A stretch of DNA of 64,000 bases. Source: CAYFMP01 sp964344215. Its GTDB lineage: Bacteria; Pseudomonadota; Alphaproteobacteria; Rhodospirillales; Casp-alpha2. Position 1 is the stretch's first letter; each line of letters begins with the position of its first letter. The position numbers and the translations under genes were made by a program. This document shows positions 40,568 through 49,378 of this stretch, piece after piece. The notes beneath the pieces are model-generated. The model was not told the DNA's origin. It did not search any database and was given only the letters and a program-made list of their open reading frames with translations. The stretch spans positions 20,136 through 84,135 of the forward strand of contig CAYFMP010000009.1 in the NCBI GenBank assembly GCA_964344215.1, given 5' to 3'.

Positions 40568-41170
40568 CTATCCGAAGGCGCGGTAGCGGAGCCGGATTTC
40601 GTCCTCGTCCATATCGGCCTCGAGTTCGCGCATCTTTTCGAATTCCCGGTTCGTCGTCTTGCGCCCCGACCACGTCACGTCGAGCTCGGGCAGTGGCGAA
40701 TCGTCGGTCGCCAGATGCCGAGACAAGCGGTCGAACAGAACGATCATCGCCTTGTAGGCCATCAGCTCCAGGTCCATGTACTTGATGCCGGGCGGCACCT
40801 CGAACCACTCGACGCCGACGATGGCGCCGGCGTCGACCTTTTCGAGCATTACGTGAATGGTCGCTCCGAACCGCTCGGCGGCTTCGTAGACGGCGAAGCT
40901 GGCGGCGTGGGCGCCGGGGTAGGTCGGCGGCCCGGGATGGAAATTGTAGGCCGGGCCGGGCAGGGCGTCGATCGCCGCCGCCGGCACGATCACCGACGTG
41001 CAATAGGCGATCAGGCGGCGCCCGTCGCGGCCTGGCGCCAGGCACGCCTGTTCCACCTGATCGGCGGTTTCGGCGTGGACCACCGTCAGTTCCGGCGCAT
41101 GGCGATACAGCATGTCGGCCAGGTGCGGCGCTTCCGCCTGGCTGGTCAGCAGGACAATCTCGCTGGGCAT
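40568..41170 (-). CDS. Formyltransferase-fold protein (Fmt-like)
   Basis: This encodes 200 residues. 'AYNFHPGPPTYPGAHAASFA' with 'FGATIHVMLEKVDAGAIV' is the formyl-transferase core (catalytic His-x-Gly-x-x-P) shared by Fmt, PurN and sugar formyltransferases. The usual C-terminal domain of Fmt is absent, and the Asn usually paired with the catalytic His is at 'YNFHPG'. The substrate is unknown; a sugar or formyl-hydrolase-like role is possible. Confidence 0.7.
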   Translation of the reverse strand: MPSEIVLLTSQAEAPHLADMLYRHAPELTVVHAETADQVEQACLAPGRDGRRLIAYCTSVIVPAAAIDALPGPAYNFHPGPPTYPGAHAASFAVYEAAERFGATIHVMLEKVDAGAIVGVEWFEVPPGIKYMDLELMAYKAMIVLFDRLSRHLATDDSPLPELDVTWSGRKTTNREFEKMRELEADMDEDEIRLRYRAFG

Positions 41171-41272
41171 GGCGCGTAGGCTAGCATGCCAGGACCGGAC
41201 CGTGCCAGACGGGCCATGATCGCAGTTCCCGCCGGTTCCCGGACTGAAGGCGCAGACAACGAGGAGGTGGCG

Positions 41273-41407
41273 ATGCCGGACCCGGTAACCGAAGCCGTCG
41301 AGGTGCTCAACGGGGCCCTGAAGCGCGACCCCGAGGCGAGCGGGCGGCTCTTGCGAATCGAGCGTTTCGTCGATCTCAGGGAAGATCGGCCCGACGTTCC
41401 GGCCTGA
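41273..41407 (+). CDS. Possible 44-residue protein with a strong ribosome site
   Basis: GAGGAGG lies five bases before the ATG, the best ribosome site in the neighbourhood. The peptide ('VTEAVEVLNGALKRDPEASG') is amphipathic and helical. No homology recognised. Confidence 0.45.
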   Translation: MPDPVTEAVEVLNGALKRDPEASGRLLRIERFVDLREDRPDVPA

Positions 41408-41564
41408 ACGGCCGCGGCCGATCTGGGAATTGCCTCAGATTTAGAGATTGAAGTCGCAGGGCGGCGGGCGGTGTATGTATCGAGTGTGTCGGAATGTTTC
41501 ATCTTGTTTCCGGGCCGCCCTACCGGTTGAACCGTTATCGGGCCAAAGATAGGCTCGATGCGAG

Positions 41565-43961
41565 ATGGGTAAGGGCGCGCCGGAGAAACGAGACGTCGAG
41601 GAGATCCTTCGCGAATCTCAGGAGCAGCTGGAGGCGGCCAACAACGCCAACCAGGTCCTGCTGGAGACGTTGAGCCACGACCTGCGCACGCCTTTGAACA
41701 CCATCATCGGCTTCGCCGACATGATCGAGCAGGAGATGCTGGGGCCGATCCAGGTGCCGCAGTATCGGGCCTATGCCGAGGACATCCGCAAGTCGGGCCG
41801 CAGCATGCTCGACATCCTCAACGATGTGCTCGATCTCAGACGCTTCGAGCAGATCGAGAAATCCGAAAAGGACTTCCGCCACATCATCCAGTTGGCGCCC
41901 GACCTGATCTGCGTGTGCCGCGGCGGCAAGATCGTCATGATAAACCCGGCCGGCGCCAACATGCTCGGCCTATGGCCGGTCGACACCCTGATCGGCCGCC
42001 ACTTCGCCGATTTCGTGCATCCCGAGTTTCTCGACCTGCTCGGCGACGGCCTCGAGAGCCTGATCGCCGAGCAGCTCCGGGTGCCGATCAAGTTCCGGCG
42101 CGGCGACGGCGTCGAGCTCGACGTCGAGATCGCCGCCCTGCCCTATGAGGAAGACGACGCCAAACCGGAAAGCGGCGAGCCCGCCATCATGCTGATGGCC
42201 CGCGACGTCAGCGAACGCAACCGGGCGCTCCGTACCCTGGCGGCACGCGAGGAACACATCCGCAAGATCATGGACACGGTGGCCGATGGCATCATTACCA
42301 TCGACCAAAGCGGCACCATCGAGACCCTCAACCCGGCCGCCGAGAAGATATTCGGCTACGAGTCCAGCGAACTGGTGGGGCGCAACGTCTCCGCCCTGAT
42401 GCCGGACGAAATCGCCGGCCAACACGACGGTTTTCTGACGCAGTACACGGAGACCGGCGAGGCGCGCATCATCGGCTCCACCATCGAGCAGACGGGGCGG
42501 CGCAAGGACGGCACGGCGGTCCCCATCGAACTGGCGGTCAGCGTCCTCAGGATCGGCCAGCGGACGGTCTACATCGGCGCCGTGCGCGACATCGCCGAGC
42601 GCAAGGAAAACGAAAACCGTCTGCGGACGCTGGCGACGACGGACCCGCTGACCAAGATGCCGAACCGCACCCTGTTCAACGAACGCCTGGATAAGGCCAT
42701 CGAGACGGCGTCGGAAAACGGCTCCAAAGTTGCCGTCATCTTCATCGACCTCGACAACTTCAAGAACATCAACGACGCCATGGGACACCTGACCGGAGAC
42801 CGCGTCATCCGGGCCGCCGGACAACGCCTGCAGGCCTGCGTGGCCGGCGCGGGCGACACCGTGGCCCATATTGGTGGCGACGAGTTCACCGTCATCCTCG
42901 ACGACATAGGGGGCGAGGCCGAGGCCCGGGTTATCGCCGGCAAGATGCTCGGCGCGCTGTCGCAGCCGTTCCAGGCCGAAGGCCGCGACCTCTACACGTC
43001 AGGCAGTCTCGGCGTCGCCATCTACCCGGATCATGCCAACACCCGGTCCGAGTTGATCAGGAACGTCGACACCGCCGCCCACCACGCCAAGGCCGAGGGC
43101 CGCGACAACTTCCAGTTCTACACCGACCGGCTGAGCACCGCCGTGCAGCGCCGCGTCGAGATCGAGAGCAGCCTGCGCCGGGCGCTCGGAAGCGACGAGT
43201 TCCAGCTCCATTACCAGGCCAAGGTCGACCTGGATTCCCGCCGCATCACCGGCGCCGAGGCCCTGCTGCGGTGGGAAAGCCCGGAACTCGGCATGGTGCC
43301 GCCGGACGAGTTCGTGCCGGTCGCCGAGGACGCCGGCCTCATCGTGCCGATCGGCGAATGGGTATTGTATACGGCCTGCCGGCAGGCCCAGGCCTGGACC
43401 GAAGCCGGCGCCGATCCCATTCAGGTCGGCGTCAACCTGTCGGCCAGGCAGTTCCTGCAGGGCGATCTCACCGAATGGGTGTTACACAGCCTCGATTCCA
43501 CCGGACTCGACCCCGAGCGCCTTGACCTGGAGCTGACCGAGAGCATGCTGGTCGAGAACCCCGATCAAACCATCCGCACCCTGCAGGTCCTCAAGAGCTG
43601 CGGCGTCACCGTCTCGATGGACGACTTCGGTACCGGCTATTCGTCGCTCAGCTACCTGACCCGTTTCCCGCTGGACAGCCTCAAGGTCGACCGCGCCTTC
43701 GTCACCAACCTGCCCGACGACCGCGACGCCGTCGCCATCGCCCGGGCCATCGTCAGCATGGCCAAGAACCTGGAATTGCACATCGTCGCCGAGGGGGTCG
43801 AAACCGAGAACCAGGTCGGCTTCCTGCACGCCCTGGGCTGTCACGTCGGCCAGGGCTATCTGTTCTCGAAACCGCTGCCCAATGACGAGTTTATCGAGCT
43901 CCTGCGATCCAACCGGCTGTTGCACTCGAATCCCGACGCCTCGTTGGCCGCTTCCCAATAG
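41565..43961 (+). CDS. HisKA-PAS-PAS-GGDEF-EAL cyclic-di-GMP protein
   Basis: This encodes 798 residues. Residues 30-95 are a HisKA dimerisation domain with H38 ('LLETLSHDLRTPLNTIIGF'), but no HATPase_c follows. PAS domains span about 105-215 and 220-345. GGDEF is intact (437-441, 'HIGGDEFTVILDD'). EAL is intact: EAL at 565-567, 'VSMDDFGTGYSSLSYLTRF', 'IVAEGVETENQ' and 'QGYLFSKPLP'. It can in principle both make and break c-di-GMP, controlled by PAS sensing. No membrane helix. A histidine that cannot be autophosphorylated in cis could be a phosphoacceptor from another kinase or merely a dimer interface. Confidence 0.92.
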   Translation: MGKGAPEKRDVEEILRESQEQLEAANNANQVLLETLSHDLRTPLNTIIGFADMIEQEMLGPIQVPQYRAYAEDIRKSGRSMLDILNDVLDLRRFEQIEKSEKDFRHIIQLAPDLICVCRGGKIVMINPAGANMLGLWPVDTLIGRHFADFVHPEFLDLLGDGLESLIAEQLRVPIKFRRGDGVELDVEIAALPYEEDDAKPESGEPAIMLMARDVSERNRALRTLAAREEHIRKIMDTVADGIITIDQSGTIETLNPAAEKIFGYESSELVGRNVSALMPDEIAGQHDGFLTQYTETGEARIIGSTIEQTGRRKDGTAVPIELAVSVLRIGQRTVYIGAVRDIAERKENENRLRTLATTDPLTKMPNRTLFNERLDKAIETASENGSKVAVIFIDLDNFKNINDAMGHLTGDRVIRAAGQRLQACVAGAGDTVAHIGGDEFTVILDDIGGEAEARVIAGKMLGALSQPFQAEGRDLYTSGSLGVAIYPDHANTRSELIRNVDTAAHHAKAEGRDNFQFYTDRLSTAVQRRVEIESSLRRALGSDEFQLHYQAKVDLDSRRITGAEALLRWESPELGMVPPDEFVPVAEDAGLIVPIGEWVLYTACRQAQAWTEAGADPIQVGVNLSARQFLQGDLTEWVLHSLDSTGLDPERLDLELTESMLVENPDQTIRTLQVLKSCGVTVSMDDFGTGYSSLSYLTRFPLDSLKVDRAFVTNLPDDRDAVAIARAIVSMAKNLELHIVAEGVETENQVGFLHALGCHVGQGYLFSKPLPNDEFIELLRSNRLLHSNPDASLAASQ

Positions 43962-43979
43962 CGCCGCCGCCACCGCCGA

Positions 43980-44090
43980 GGTCTTATCGTCCAAGGATCG
44001 AAATGAACCTTGGACGCGAATAAGCGCCTGCGAATGAAATAGAGGTCGATCCTCATTTCAAATCAAACCGGCCTGAAACGATCGCGCTCC
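43980..44090. repeat. Two-hairpin repeat, copy A
   Basis: Begins GGTCTTATCGTCC; first stem GTCCAAGG/CCTTGGAC (43989-44014); second region runs from GAGGTCGATCC to TGAAACGATCGCGCTC. Same layout as copies at 51590 and 54042. Fills most of the space between the GGDEF-EAL gene and cimA. Confidence 0.8.
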
Positions 44091-44181
44091 AGGCACGGTA
44101 TGTCTTGAGCCGGACGGTCAAATTCGGCATTCTCCCGGCTCCCGGCCACCTGCCGGAAGACCTGGGACGGAAGCACGGCCG

Positions 44182-45783
44182 ATGACCGACATGCGCGTCT
44201 ATCTGTTCGATACCACGCTGCGCGACGGCGCGCAGACGCAGGGCGTCGACTTCAATCCGGCCGACAAGGAACTGATCGCCCGCGAACTCGACAATCTCGG
44301 CATCGACTACATCGAGGGCGGCTGGCCCGGCGCCAACCCGACCGACGACGCCTTCTTCGAGAGCCCGCCTAAGTTGGAGCGCGCGCGGCTGACGGCGTTC
44401 GGCATGACGCGGCGGGCCGGCCGCAGCACCGACAACGACCCCGGCGTGGCGGCGCTGCTATCGGCCAAGGCCGACGTCGTCTGCATGGTCGGCAAGGCCT
44501 GGGACTTCCACGTCGAGAAAGCACTCGAGATCGGCCTCGAGGAGAACGTAGACATGATCGCCGACAGCGTCAGGACGACGGCCGACAGAGGCAAGGAAGT
44601 GATTTTCGACGCCGAGCACTTCTTCAACGGCTACAAGGCCAACCCGGACTATGCGATCCAGTGCATCGAGGCGGCCCACAGGGCCGGCGCGCGTTGGGTT
44701 GTGCTGTGCGACACCAACGGCGGCGCCCTGCCTCACGAAATCGCAGACATCGTCGCTGCGGCGAGCGAGCGGGTACCCGGCTCGCATCTCGGCATCCACA
44801 CCCACGACGACACCGGCAACGCGGTCGCCAATACGCTGGCCGCGGTGCGGGCCGGCGTCCGCCATGTCCAGGGCACCTTGAACGGACTGGGCGAGCGTTG
44901 CGGCAACGCCAACCTGATCACCATCATCCCGTCGCTGGTCCTGAAAATGGGCTACGAGACCAGCGTCGGCAAAGACGACCTCGGCAAGCTCACCCACCTG
45001 TCGCGGTTGCTCGACGAACGCCTCAACCGGGCGCCCGACCGCAGCGCTCCCTACGTCGGCGAATCGGCGTTCGCCCACAAGGGCGGCCTGCACGTGTCTG
45101 CCGTCGAGAAGGACCCGCAGACCTACGAGCACATCGACCCCGAAACCGTCGGCAACCGCCGCCACGTGGTGGTTTCCGACCAGTCGGGCCGGTCCAACAT
45201 CATCGCCCGCTTCCGCGAGATCGGCCTCGACATCGACCCCAAGGACAAGAAGGTTTCCCGGCTCGTCGAGATGGTCAAGGAACAGGAATTCGACGGCTAT
45301 GCCTACGACGGCGCCGAGGCCAGCTTCGAGCTGCTGGCCCGGCGCGAGCTCGGCTCGGTGCCGGACTACTTCCACTGCCGCAGCTTCCGGGTCATCGACG
45401 AGCGGCGCTGGAACGCCCGTGGCGAGCTCATCACCATCTCGGAGGCCACCGTCAAGCTCAGCGTCGGCGACGAGATGGCGATGGCGGTGGCCGAGGGCAA
45501 CGGCCCGGTCAACGCCCTCGACGCCGCGCTCAGGAAGGTACTGACGCCGAGATACCCGCACCTCGAAGACCTCCACCTGGTCGACTACAAGGTCCGCATC
45601 CTGACCCCAAGCGCCGGCACCCGCGCCGTCACTCGGGTGATGATCGAATCGGCCGACGGCGACGGCGAGCACTGGTCGACGGTCGGGGTGTCGGCCAACA
45701 TCATCGACGCTTCGTACGCCGCTCTTCGCGACAGCATCGTCTACAAGCTCTACCGCGACGGCGCCACCGACGGCGGCGACTGA
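44182..45783 (+). CDS. cimA: (R)-citramalate synthase
   Basis: This encodes 533 residues. 'VYLFDTTLRDGAQTQGVDF' and 'IDYIEGGWPGANPTDDAFF' are diagnostic of the CimA branch of the isopropylmalate/citramalate family; HxH metal ligands are in 'LGIHTHDDTGNAVANTL'. The C-terminal regulatory LeuA dimer domain is complete ('LVDYKVRILTPSAGTRA'). The enzyme joins pyruvate and acetyl-CoA to citramalate in a threonine-independent isoleucine route. GGAAG lies seven bases before the ATG. trmJ follows after six bases. Confidence 0.95.
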   Translation: MTDMRVYLFDTTLRDGAQTQGVDFNPADKELIARELDNLGIDYIEGGWPGANPTDDAFFESPPKLERARLTAFGMTRRAGRSTDNDPGVAALLSAKADVVCMVGKAWDFHVEKALEIGLEENVDMIADSVRTTADRGKEVIFDAEHFFNGYKANPDYAIQCIEAAHRAGARWVVLCDTNGGALPHEIADIVAAASERVPGSHLGIHTHDDTGNAVANTLAAVRAGVRHVQGTLNGLGERCGNANLITIIPSLVLKMGYETSVGKDDLGKLTHLSRLLDERLNRAPDRSAPYVGESAFAHKGGLHVSAVEKDPQTYEHIDPETVGNRRHVVVSDQSGRSNIIARFREIGLDIDPKDKKVSRLVEMVKEQEFDGYAYDGAEASFELLARRELGSVPDYFHCRSFRVIDERRWNARGELITISEATVKLSVGDEMAMAVAEGNGPVNALDAALRKVLTPRYPHLEDLHLVDYKVRILTPSAGTRAVTRVMIESADGDGEHWSTVGVSANIIDASYAALRDSIVYKLYRDGATDGGD

Positions 45784-45789
45784 GCGGCG

Positions 45790-46542
45790 ATGAGCGAGCC
45801 GCCGCCCGGCCCGGCGCCCGGCCCCGCGGTCGTCCTGGTCGATCCGCAACTCGGCGAGAACATTGGCATGGCGGCCCGCGCCATGCTGAATTGCGGACTC
45901 GCCGATTTGCGCCTGGTCAGGCCGCGCGACGGCTGGCCCAGCGACAGCGCTGCGGCGGCGGCCGCCGGCGCCGTCTCGGTGATCGCCGCCGCTCGCGTCT
46001 TCGAAACCACGACCGAAGCCGTCGCCGACCTCGGGCTTGTGTTCGCGGCGACGGCCAGGGCCCGCGACATGACCAAGGAAACGGTGACGCCGGAGGCGGC
46101 GGCCAGGCGGCTCCGCGCTACCGGCAACGGCGGCGGCCTGCTGTTCGGCCCCGAAGCGGTCGGTCTCGGCAACGACGACGTGGCGCTGACCGACGCCGTG
46201 CTGTCGATCCCGGTCAACCCGGAATTCCCGTCGCTCAACCTGGCCCAGGCGGTGTTCGCCTGCGCCCATGCCTGGTGGCTGCTCGGCGACGACACGCCCG
46301 ACGCCGAGGTCTCGATCCCGAAGGAAACGCGGCCGGCCGACAAGGGCGAGCTGACAGGCCTGTTCGAGCACCTGGAACGCGAGCTCGACGCCGGCGGCTT
46401 CTTCCGCGTCGAGGAGAAACGCCCGGTGATGGTCCGCAACCTGCGCAACCTCTTGCAGCGGGCCGGCCTCACCGAACAGGAGGTGAGGACGCTGAGGGGT
46501 GTCGTCAAGTCGCTGGCCGGGCGCCGCGACGGCGACGCCTAA
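45790..46542 (+). CDS. trmJ: tRNA (cytidine/uridine-2'-O-)-methyltransferase, TrmJ type
   Basis: This encodes 250 residues. The SPOUT core has 'VVLVDPQLGENIGMAARAML', 'LLFGPEAVGLGNDDVAL' and 'LSIPVNPEFPSLNLAQAV', the three motifs of the TrmH/TrmJ knot. The helical C-terminal tail ('RVEEKRPVMVRNLRNLLQRA') is TrmJ-like. It methylates ribose 32 in the anticodon loop of several tRNAs. It shares a four-base tail-to-tail overlap with the GNAT gene. Confidence 0.92.
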   Translation: MSEPPPGPAPGPAVVLVDPQLGENIGMAARAMLNCGLADLRLVRPRDGWPSDSAAAAAAGAVSVIAAARVFETTTEAVADLGLVFAATARARDMTKETVTPEAAARRLRATGNGGGLLFGPEAVGLGNDDVALTDAVLSIPVNPEFPSLNLAQAVFACAHAWWLLGDDTPDAEVSIPKETRPADKGELTGLFEHLERELDAGGFFRVEEKRPVMVRNLRNLLQRAGLTEQEVRTLRGVVKSLAGRRDGDA

Positions 46543-47126
46543 CCGGCCGCCAGCCGTTCCTCCAGCCGCGCCCTGACGGCCGGCCATTCGTCGGCCAGGA
46601 TCGAGTACATGACGGTGTCGCGCCGCCGCCCGTCGGCGCACACCATGTGATGGCGGAGCGTCCCCTCCTCGACGGCGCCCAAGCGCAGGATGGCGGCCCG
46701 CGAGGCCTCGTTCAGGCTGTCGGTCTTCAACTCGACGCGGATGCAGCCCCAGGTCTCGAAGGCGTGCGCCAGCATCAGAAGCTTGGCCTCGGTGTTAGCG
46801 GCCGTGCGCTGGCGGGCCGGCGCCAGCCAGGTCCAGCCGATCTCGACGCGGCGATGCGCCGTGTCGATGGCGCCGAACCGGGTCGAGCCGATCGGCTCGC
46901 CGGTGGCGGCGTCGAGGGTGGCGAACGGCACGGCGCTGCCGGCTGCGGCCAGCTTGAGGGCGGCGGCGACCCAGCCCCTGAGGTCGGCCTCGCAGCGGAT
47001 CGGCGCCGTGTACCATCGAAAGATGTCGCCGGGCGCGGCCACCCGCCACAGGGCCGCGACGTGCTCGAGGTTCAACGGCTCCAAGCGCACGGTCGAGCCC
47101 TCAAGCGTGACCGGCCCGGTTTCCAC
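46539..47126 (-). CDS. GNAT acetyltransferase (RimJ/RimL-like)
   Basis: This encodes 195 residues from a GTG at 47126, two bases after the coq7 stop; an upstream frame to 47435 lies inside coq7. 'VTLEGSTVRLEPLNLEHVAA', 'PIGSTRFGAIDTAHRRVEIG' and 'CIRVELKTDSLNEASRAAIL' are the RimJ/RimL GNAT pattern. Acetyl-CoA loop residues are 'RQRTAANTEA'. The acceptor is unknown. It is probably the last gene of a coq7-dsbB unit. Confidence 0.85.
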   Translation of the reverse strand: METGPVTLEGSTVRLEPLNLEHVAALWRVAAPGDIFRWYTAPIRCEADLRGWVAAALKLAAAGSAVPFATLDAATGEPIGSTRFGAIDTAHRRVEIGWTWLAPARQRTAANTEAKLLMLAHAFETWGCIRVELKTDSLNEASRAAILRLGAVEEGTLRHHMVCADGRRRDTVMYSILADEWPAVRARLEERLAAG

Positions 47127-47128
47127 CC

Positions 47129-47698
47129 TCAGATCCGCGTCGACAGCCAAATGGCCAATCTGGAGCCGGCCTTGATGGCGGCGGTCAGTACCTCGTAGCC
47201 GGGCGCCTGCTCGGCGCCCATTTCGAGGCCGGTCTCCATGTGCTCGAGCTCGTCGTCGCGGAAGCGGACGCAGGTGTCGCGCAGATCGGCTTCCTCGTCG
47301 TAGCCCTCGAGGGCGTCGATCTGATCCCGGTAGTGCTCGTCGATGGCCTCCTCGACGGCCACCGTGCAGGCCATCGCCGCCTTCTCGCCCATGAGCGCGG
47401 TGCCGGCGCCCAAAGCAAATCCGGCCAGATGCCACAGCGGCATCAGCGCCGTCGGCCGCACCCGGCGATCGGCGACCATGTCGGAAAAGGTCTCCAGGTG
47501 GTGCTCCTCCTGGGCCAGCATGTGTTCGATGGCCGGCGCCGAGGCGCGCCGACCGAGCACCGCCAGTTGGCCTTGGTAGATGCGCACCGCCCCGTACTCG
47601 CCGGCGTGATCGACCCGGATCATGCGCTCCATCGCCTGCTCGGGCGTCGGATCGCCGGGCAAGCGCTTGTTCAGGGTCGGTTTGCGGCGCTGCGTCAT
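47129..47698 (-). CDS. coq7: Demethoxyubiquinone hydroxylase Coq7
   Basis: This encodes 189 residues, the short Coq7 type. Di-iron ligands are visible as 'DHAGEYGAVRIYQGQ', 'EEHHLETF', 'VEEAIDEHYRDQ' and 'FRDDELEHMETG' (two ExxH pairs). The enzyme hydroxylates the quinone ring in ubiquinone synthesis and is membrane-associated. Start overlaps the dsbB stop by four bases. Confidence 0.95.
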   Translation of the reverse strand: MTQRRKPTLNKRLPGDPTPEQAMERMIRVDHAGEYGAVRIYQGQLAVLGRRASAPAIEHMLAQEEHHLETFSDMVADRRVRPTALMPLWHLAGFALGAGTALMGEKAAMACTVAVEEAIDEHYRDQIDALEGYDEEADLRDTCVRFRDDELEHMETGLEMGAEQAPGYEVLTAAIKAGSRLAIWLSTRI

Positions 47699-48201
47699 GC
47701 CCGCCTCCTCAACTCCCAGGCGGCGGCCAGGCTGGCGACGGCGAGGGACAGCGATACGAAGACATTATAGGTCGCCATCGAAACGCCGAACAGGGTCCAG
47801 TCGATCTCGTCACAGGGCTTCGGCGGTTTGGCGCCGAGCTGCTGGCGCAGTTGCTCGATGGTCAACTGTTCGGGCGCGGCGCCGCCGCACGCGGCGGCCG
47901 ACGCCCACCAGTGCTGCTCGACGCCGACGTGATGGACGGCAATCGAGGCGCCGATCAGGAACACCAAGCCGGCGGCGGCTACGGCGCCTGCCCGTTTCGG
48001 CCCGCGTGGCAGCATCAGGCCCAAGAAGACGAGCAGGCCGGCGCCGGCATAGGGGATGCGCTGATAGAGGCAAAGCCGGCACGGCTCGAGCCCGAGTCCG
48101 TACTGGGCGACATAGGCGGTGCCGAGGGCGCCGACGCAGGCGGCCAGGATCGCCATCGGCGCCCAGCGGTTCCAATCGACGGCGGCCAACCAATCGTTCA
48201 T
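47695..48201 (-). CDS. dsbB: Disulfide bond formation protein DsbB family
   Basis: This encodes 168 residues from the ATG at 48201. Four hydrophobic helices are visible. The first redox pair is 'EPCRLCLYQR' (C-x2-C) and the second pair is split between 'AACGGAAPEQ' and 'PKPCDEIDW', as in DsbB. It reoxidises periplasmic DsbA by passing electrons to ubiquinone; the neighbouring coq7 makes that quinone. Confidence 0.92.
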   Translation of the reverse strand: MNDWLAAVDWNRWAPMAILAACVGALGTAYVAQYGLGLEPCRLCLYQRIPYAGAGLLVFLGLMLPRGPKRAGAVAAAGLVFLIGASIAVHHVGVEQHWWASAAACGGAAPEQLTIEQLRQQLGAKPPKPCDEIDWTLFGVSMATYNVFVSLSLAVASLAAAWELRRRA

Positions 48202-48249
48202 ACGGACGATATAGCGGCTCGGACGCTCCGATGCCAGCCGCGGCAGCAC

Positions 48250-48831
48250 TCAGAAGACGTACTTGAGGAGCACGAAGCCGCCGACCAGCAGCACCGAGAA
48301 GACGGTGAACAGCAGCCCCAGCCGGGCCTCGATGAAGGCCCGCATCGGCTCGCCGAACCGCCACAGCAGCCCGGCGACGATGAAGAAGCGCAGGCCCCGG
48401 GCCAGCACCGAGGCGATCACGAAGACCGGCAGGCTCAACGCCGTGAGGCCGCTCAGGATGGTGATGACCTTGTAGGGGAACGGCGTCGTGCCGGCGATGA
48501 AGACGGCCCACGCCCCCCATTTGTTGTAGGTGTCGCTGAACTCGGCGAACTTGGCGTCGTAGCCGTAGAACTCGAGGAGCGGCCAGCCCAGTTCCTCGAA
48601 CAGGAAGAGGCCGATGCCGTAGCCGGCGATGCCGCCCAGCACCGAGGCCGCCGTGCAGACCAAGGCGATCTTCCAGGCCTCTCTGGGCGCGGCCAGCACC
48701 ATCGGGATCAGCAAAACGTCGGGCGGGATCGGAAACACCGAGCTCTCGATGAAGGAGACGGCGGCCAGCGCCATCAGCGCGTGACGGTGGCCGGCCAGGT
48801 CCATGGTCCAGTCGTAGAGCCGCCTCAGCAC
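48250..48831 (-). CDS. YqaA/DedA-like membrane protein (SNARE-associated family)
   Basis: This encodes 193 residues from the GTG at 48831, preceded by a GAGGGGA ribosome site; an ATG at 48900 would add 23 unconserved residues. 'FIESSVFPIPPDVLLIPMVL' and 'GGIAGYGIGLFLFEELG' are YqaA signatures; 'FIAGTTPFPYKVITILSG' is the re-entrant region. Multiple membrane helices. The DedA superfamily handles lipid flipping or proton-coupled transport; the exact role of YqaA is not settled. Confidence 0.88.
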   Translation of the reverse strand: MLRRLYDWTMDLAGHRHALMALAAVSFIESSVFPIPPDVLLIPMVLAAPREAWKIALVCTAASVLGGIAGYGIGLFLFEELGWPLLEFYGYDAKFAEFSDTYNKWGAWAVFIAGTTPFPYKVITILSGLTALSLPVFVIASVLARGLRFFIVAGLLWRFGEPMRAFIEARLGLLFTVFSVLLVGGFVLLKYVF

Positions 48832-48934
48832 GGGCTTGGAGTCCCCTCGAATGGTAGCGATGACGGGAGCGCTTGTAGCAGGCCCGGTCGGGCCCGGCAA
48901 TCAGCCAATCGCGGCCGGCCGGCCGACGGCCGTG

Positions 48935-48962
48935 TTGACCGCGCCGCAACGGCAATTATGAT
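48935..48962 (+). promoter_or_regulatory. Promoter of tRNA-Leu
   Basis: TTGACC and TATGAT are 16 bases apart, and TATGAT ends 19 bases before the mature tRNA 5' end. Confidence 0.7.
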
Positions 48963-48981
48963 GGCGGCGATACCGCGCGGA

Positions 48982-49068
48982 GCCCCTGTGGCGGAATTGG
49001 TAGACGCGCTGGATTCAAAATCCAGTTCCGGTAACGGAGTGGGAGTTCGATTCTCCCCGGGGGCACCA
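48982..49068 (+). tRNA. tRNA-Leu, anticodon CAA
   Basis: 87 bases with encoded CCA. Acceptor GCCCCTG/CGGGGGC, D arm with GGAATTGGTAGAC, anticodon stem CTGGA/TCCAG with loop TTCAAAA, a class II long variable arm (TTCCGGTAACGGA) and T arm GGGAGTTCGATTCTCCC. The anticodon CAA reads UUG. Its last 55 bases are repeated perfectly 611 bases downstream, so it has served as an integration site. Confidence 0.97.
49014..49068 (+). repeat. Attachment-site core within tRNA-Leu (left copy)
   Basis: 55 bases from the anticodon loop to CCA, identical to 49625-49679. Typical attL-type arrangement in which the tRNA stays intact. Confidence 0.85.
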
Positions 49069-49162
49069 CTCTACATTGTCTGAATTCTCACCTGCTTTGT
49101 TTGACTGTGGGATTGCCTGGGGTAAGCGTGTATAGTGGTCCGGGTCGAGACTGAGCCGGCCA

Positions 49163-49378
49163 ATGAAGGGTTCGAAGACCATGAAATACAGGGTGGTCCT
49201 CAAGCAAACCGACGAGGGTTATAGCGTCAGTTGTCCGGGTCTGCCTGGGTGTTGGTCCCAGGGCGCGACCGAGGCCGAGGCCATCGACAACATCCGCGAC
49301 GCCATCCAGGAATACCAGGCCGCGGTCGCCGCGACGCTCGCCGGCAAGGACGTTCGGGAAATCGAAGTGGCCGATTAG
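49163..49378 (+). CDS. hicB: HicB-family antitoxin
   Basis: This encodes 71 residues (or 65 from the ATG at 49181). 'YRVVLKQTDEGYSVSCPGLP' and 'GATEAEAIDNIRDAIQEYQA' are the HicB (UPF0150) fold, with the partly degenerate RNase H-like core and no DNA-binding extension. It would bind and neutralise HicA. The adjacent hicA is decayed, so the antitoxin has no functional local partner. It lies inside the tRNA-Leu mini-island. Confidence 0.88.
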   Translation: MKGSKTMKYRVVLKQTDEGYSVSCPGLPGCWSQGATEAEAIDNIRDAIQEYQAAVAATLAGKDVREIEVAD

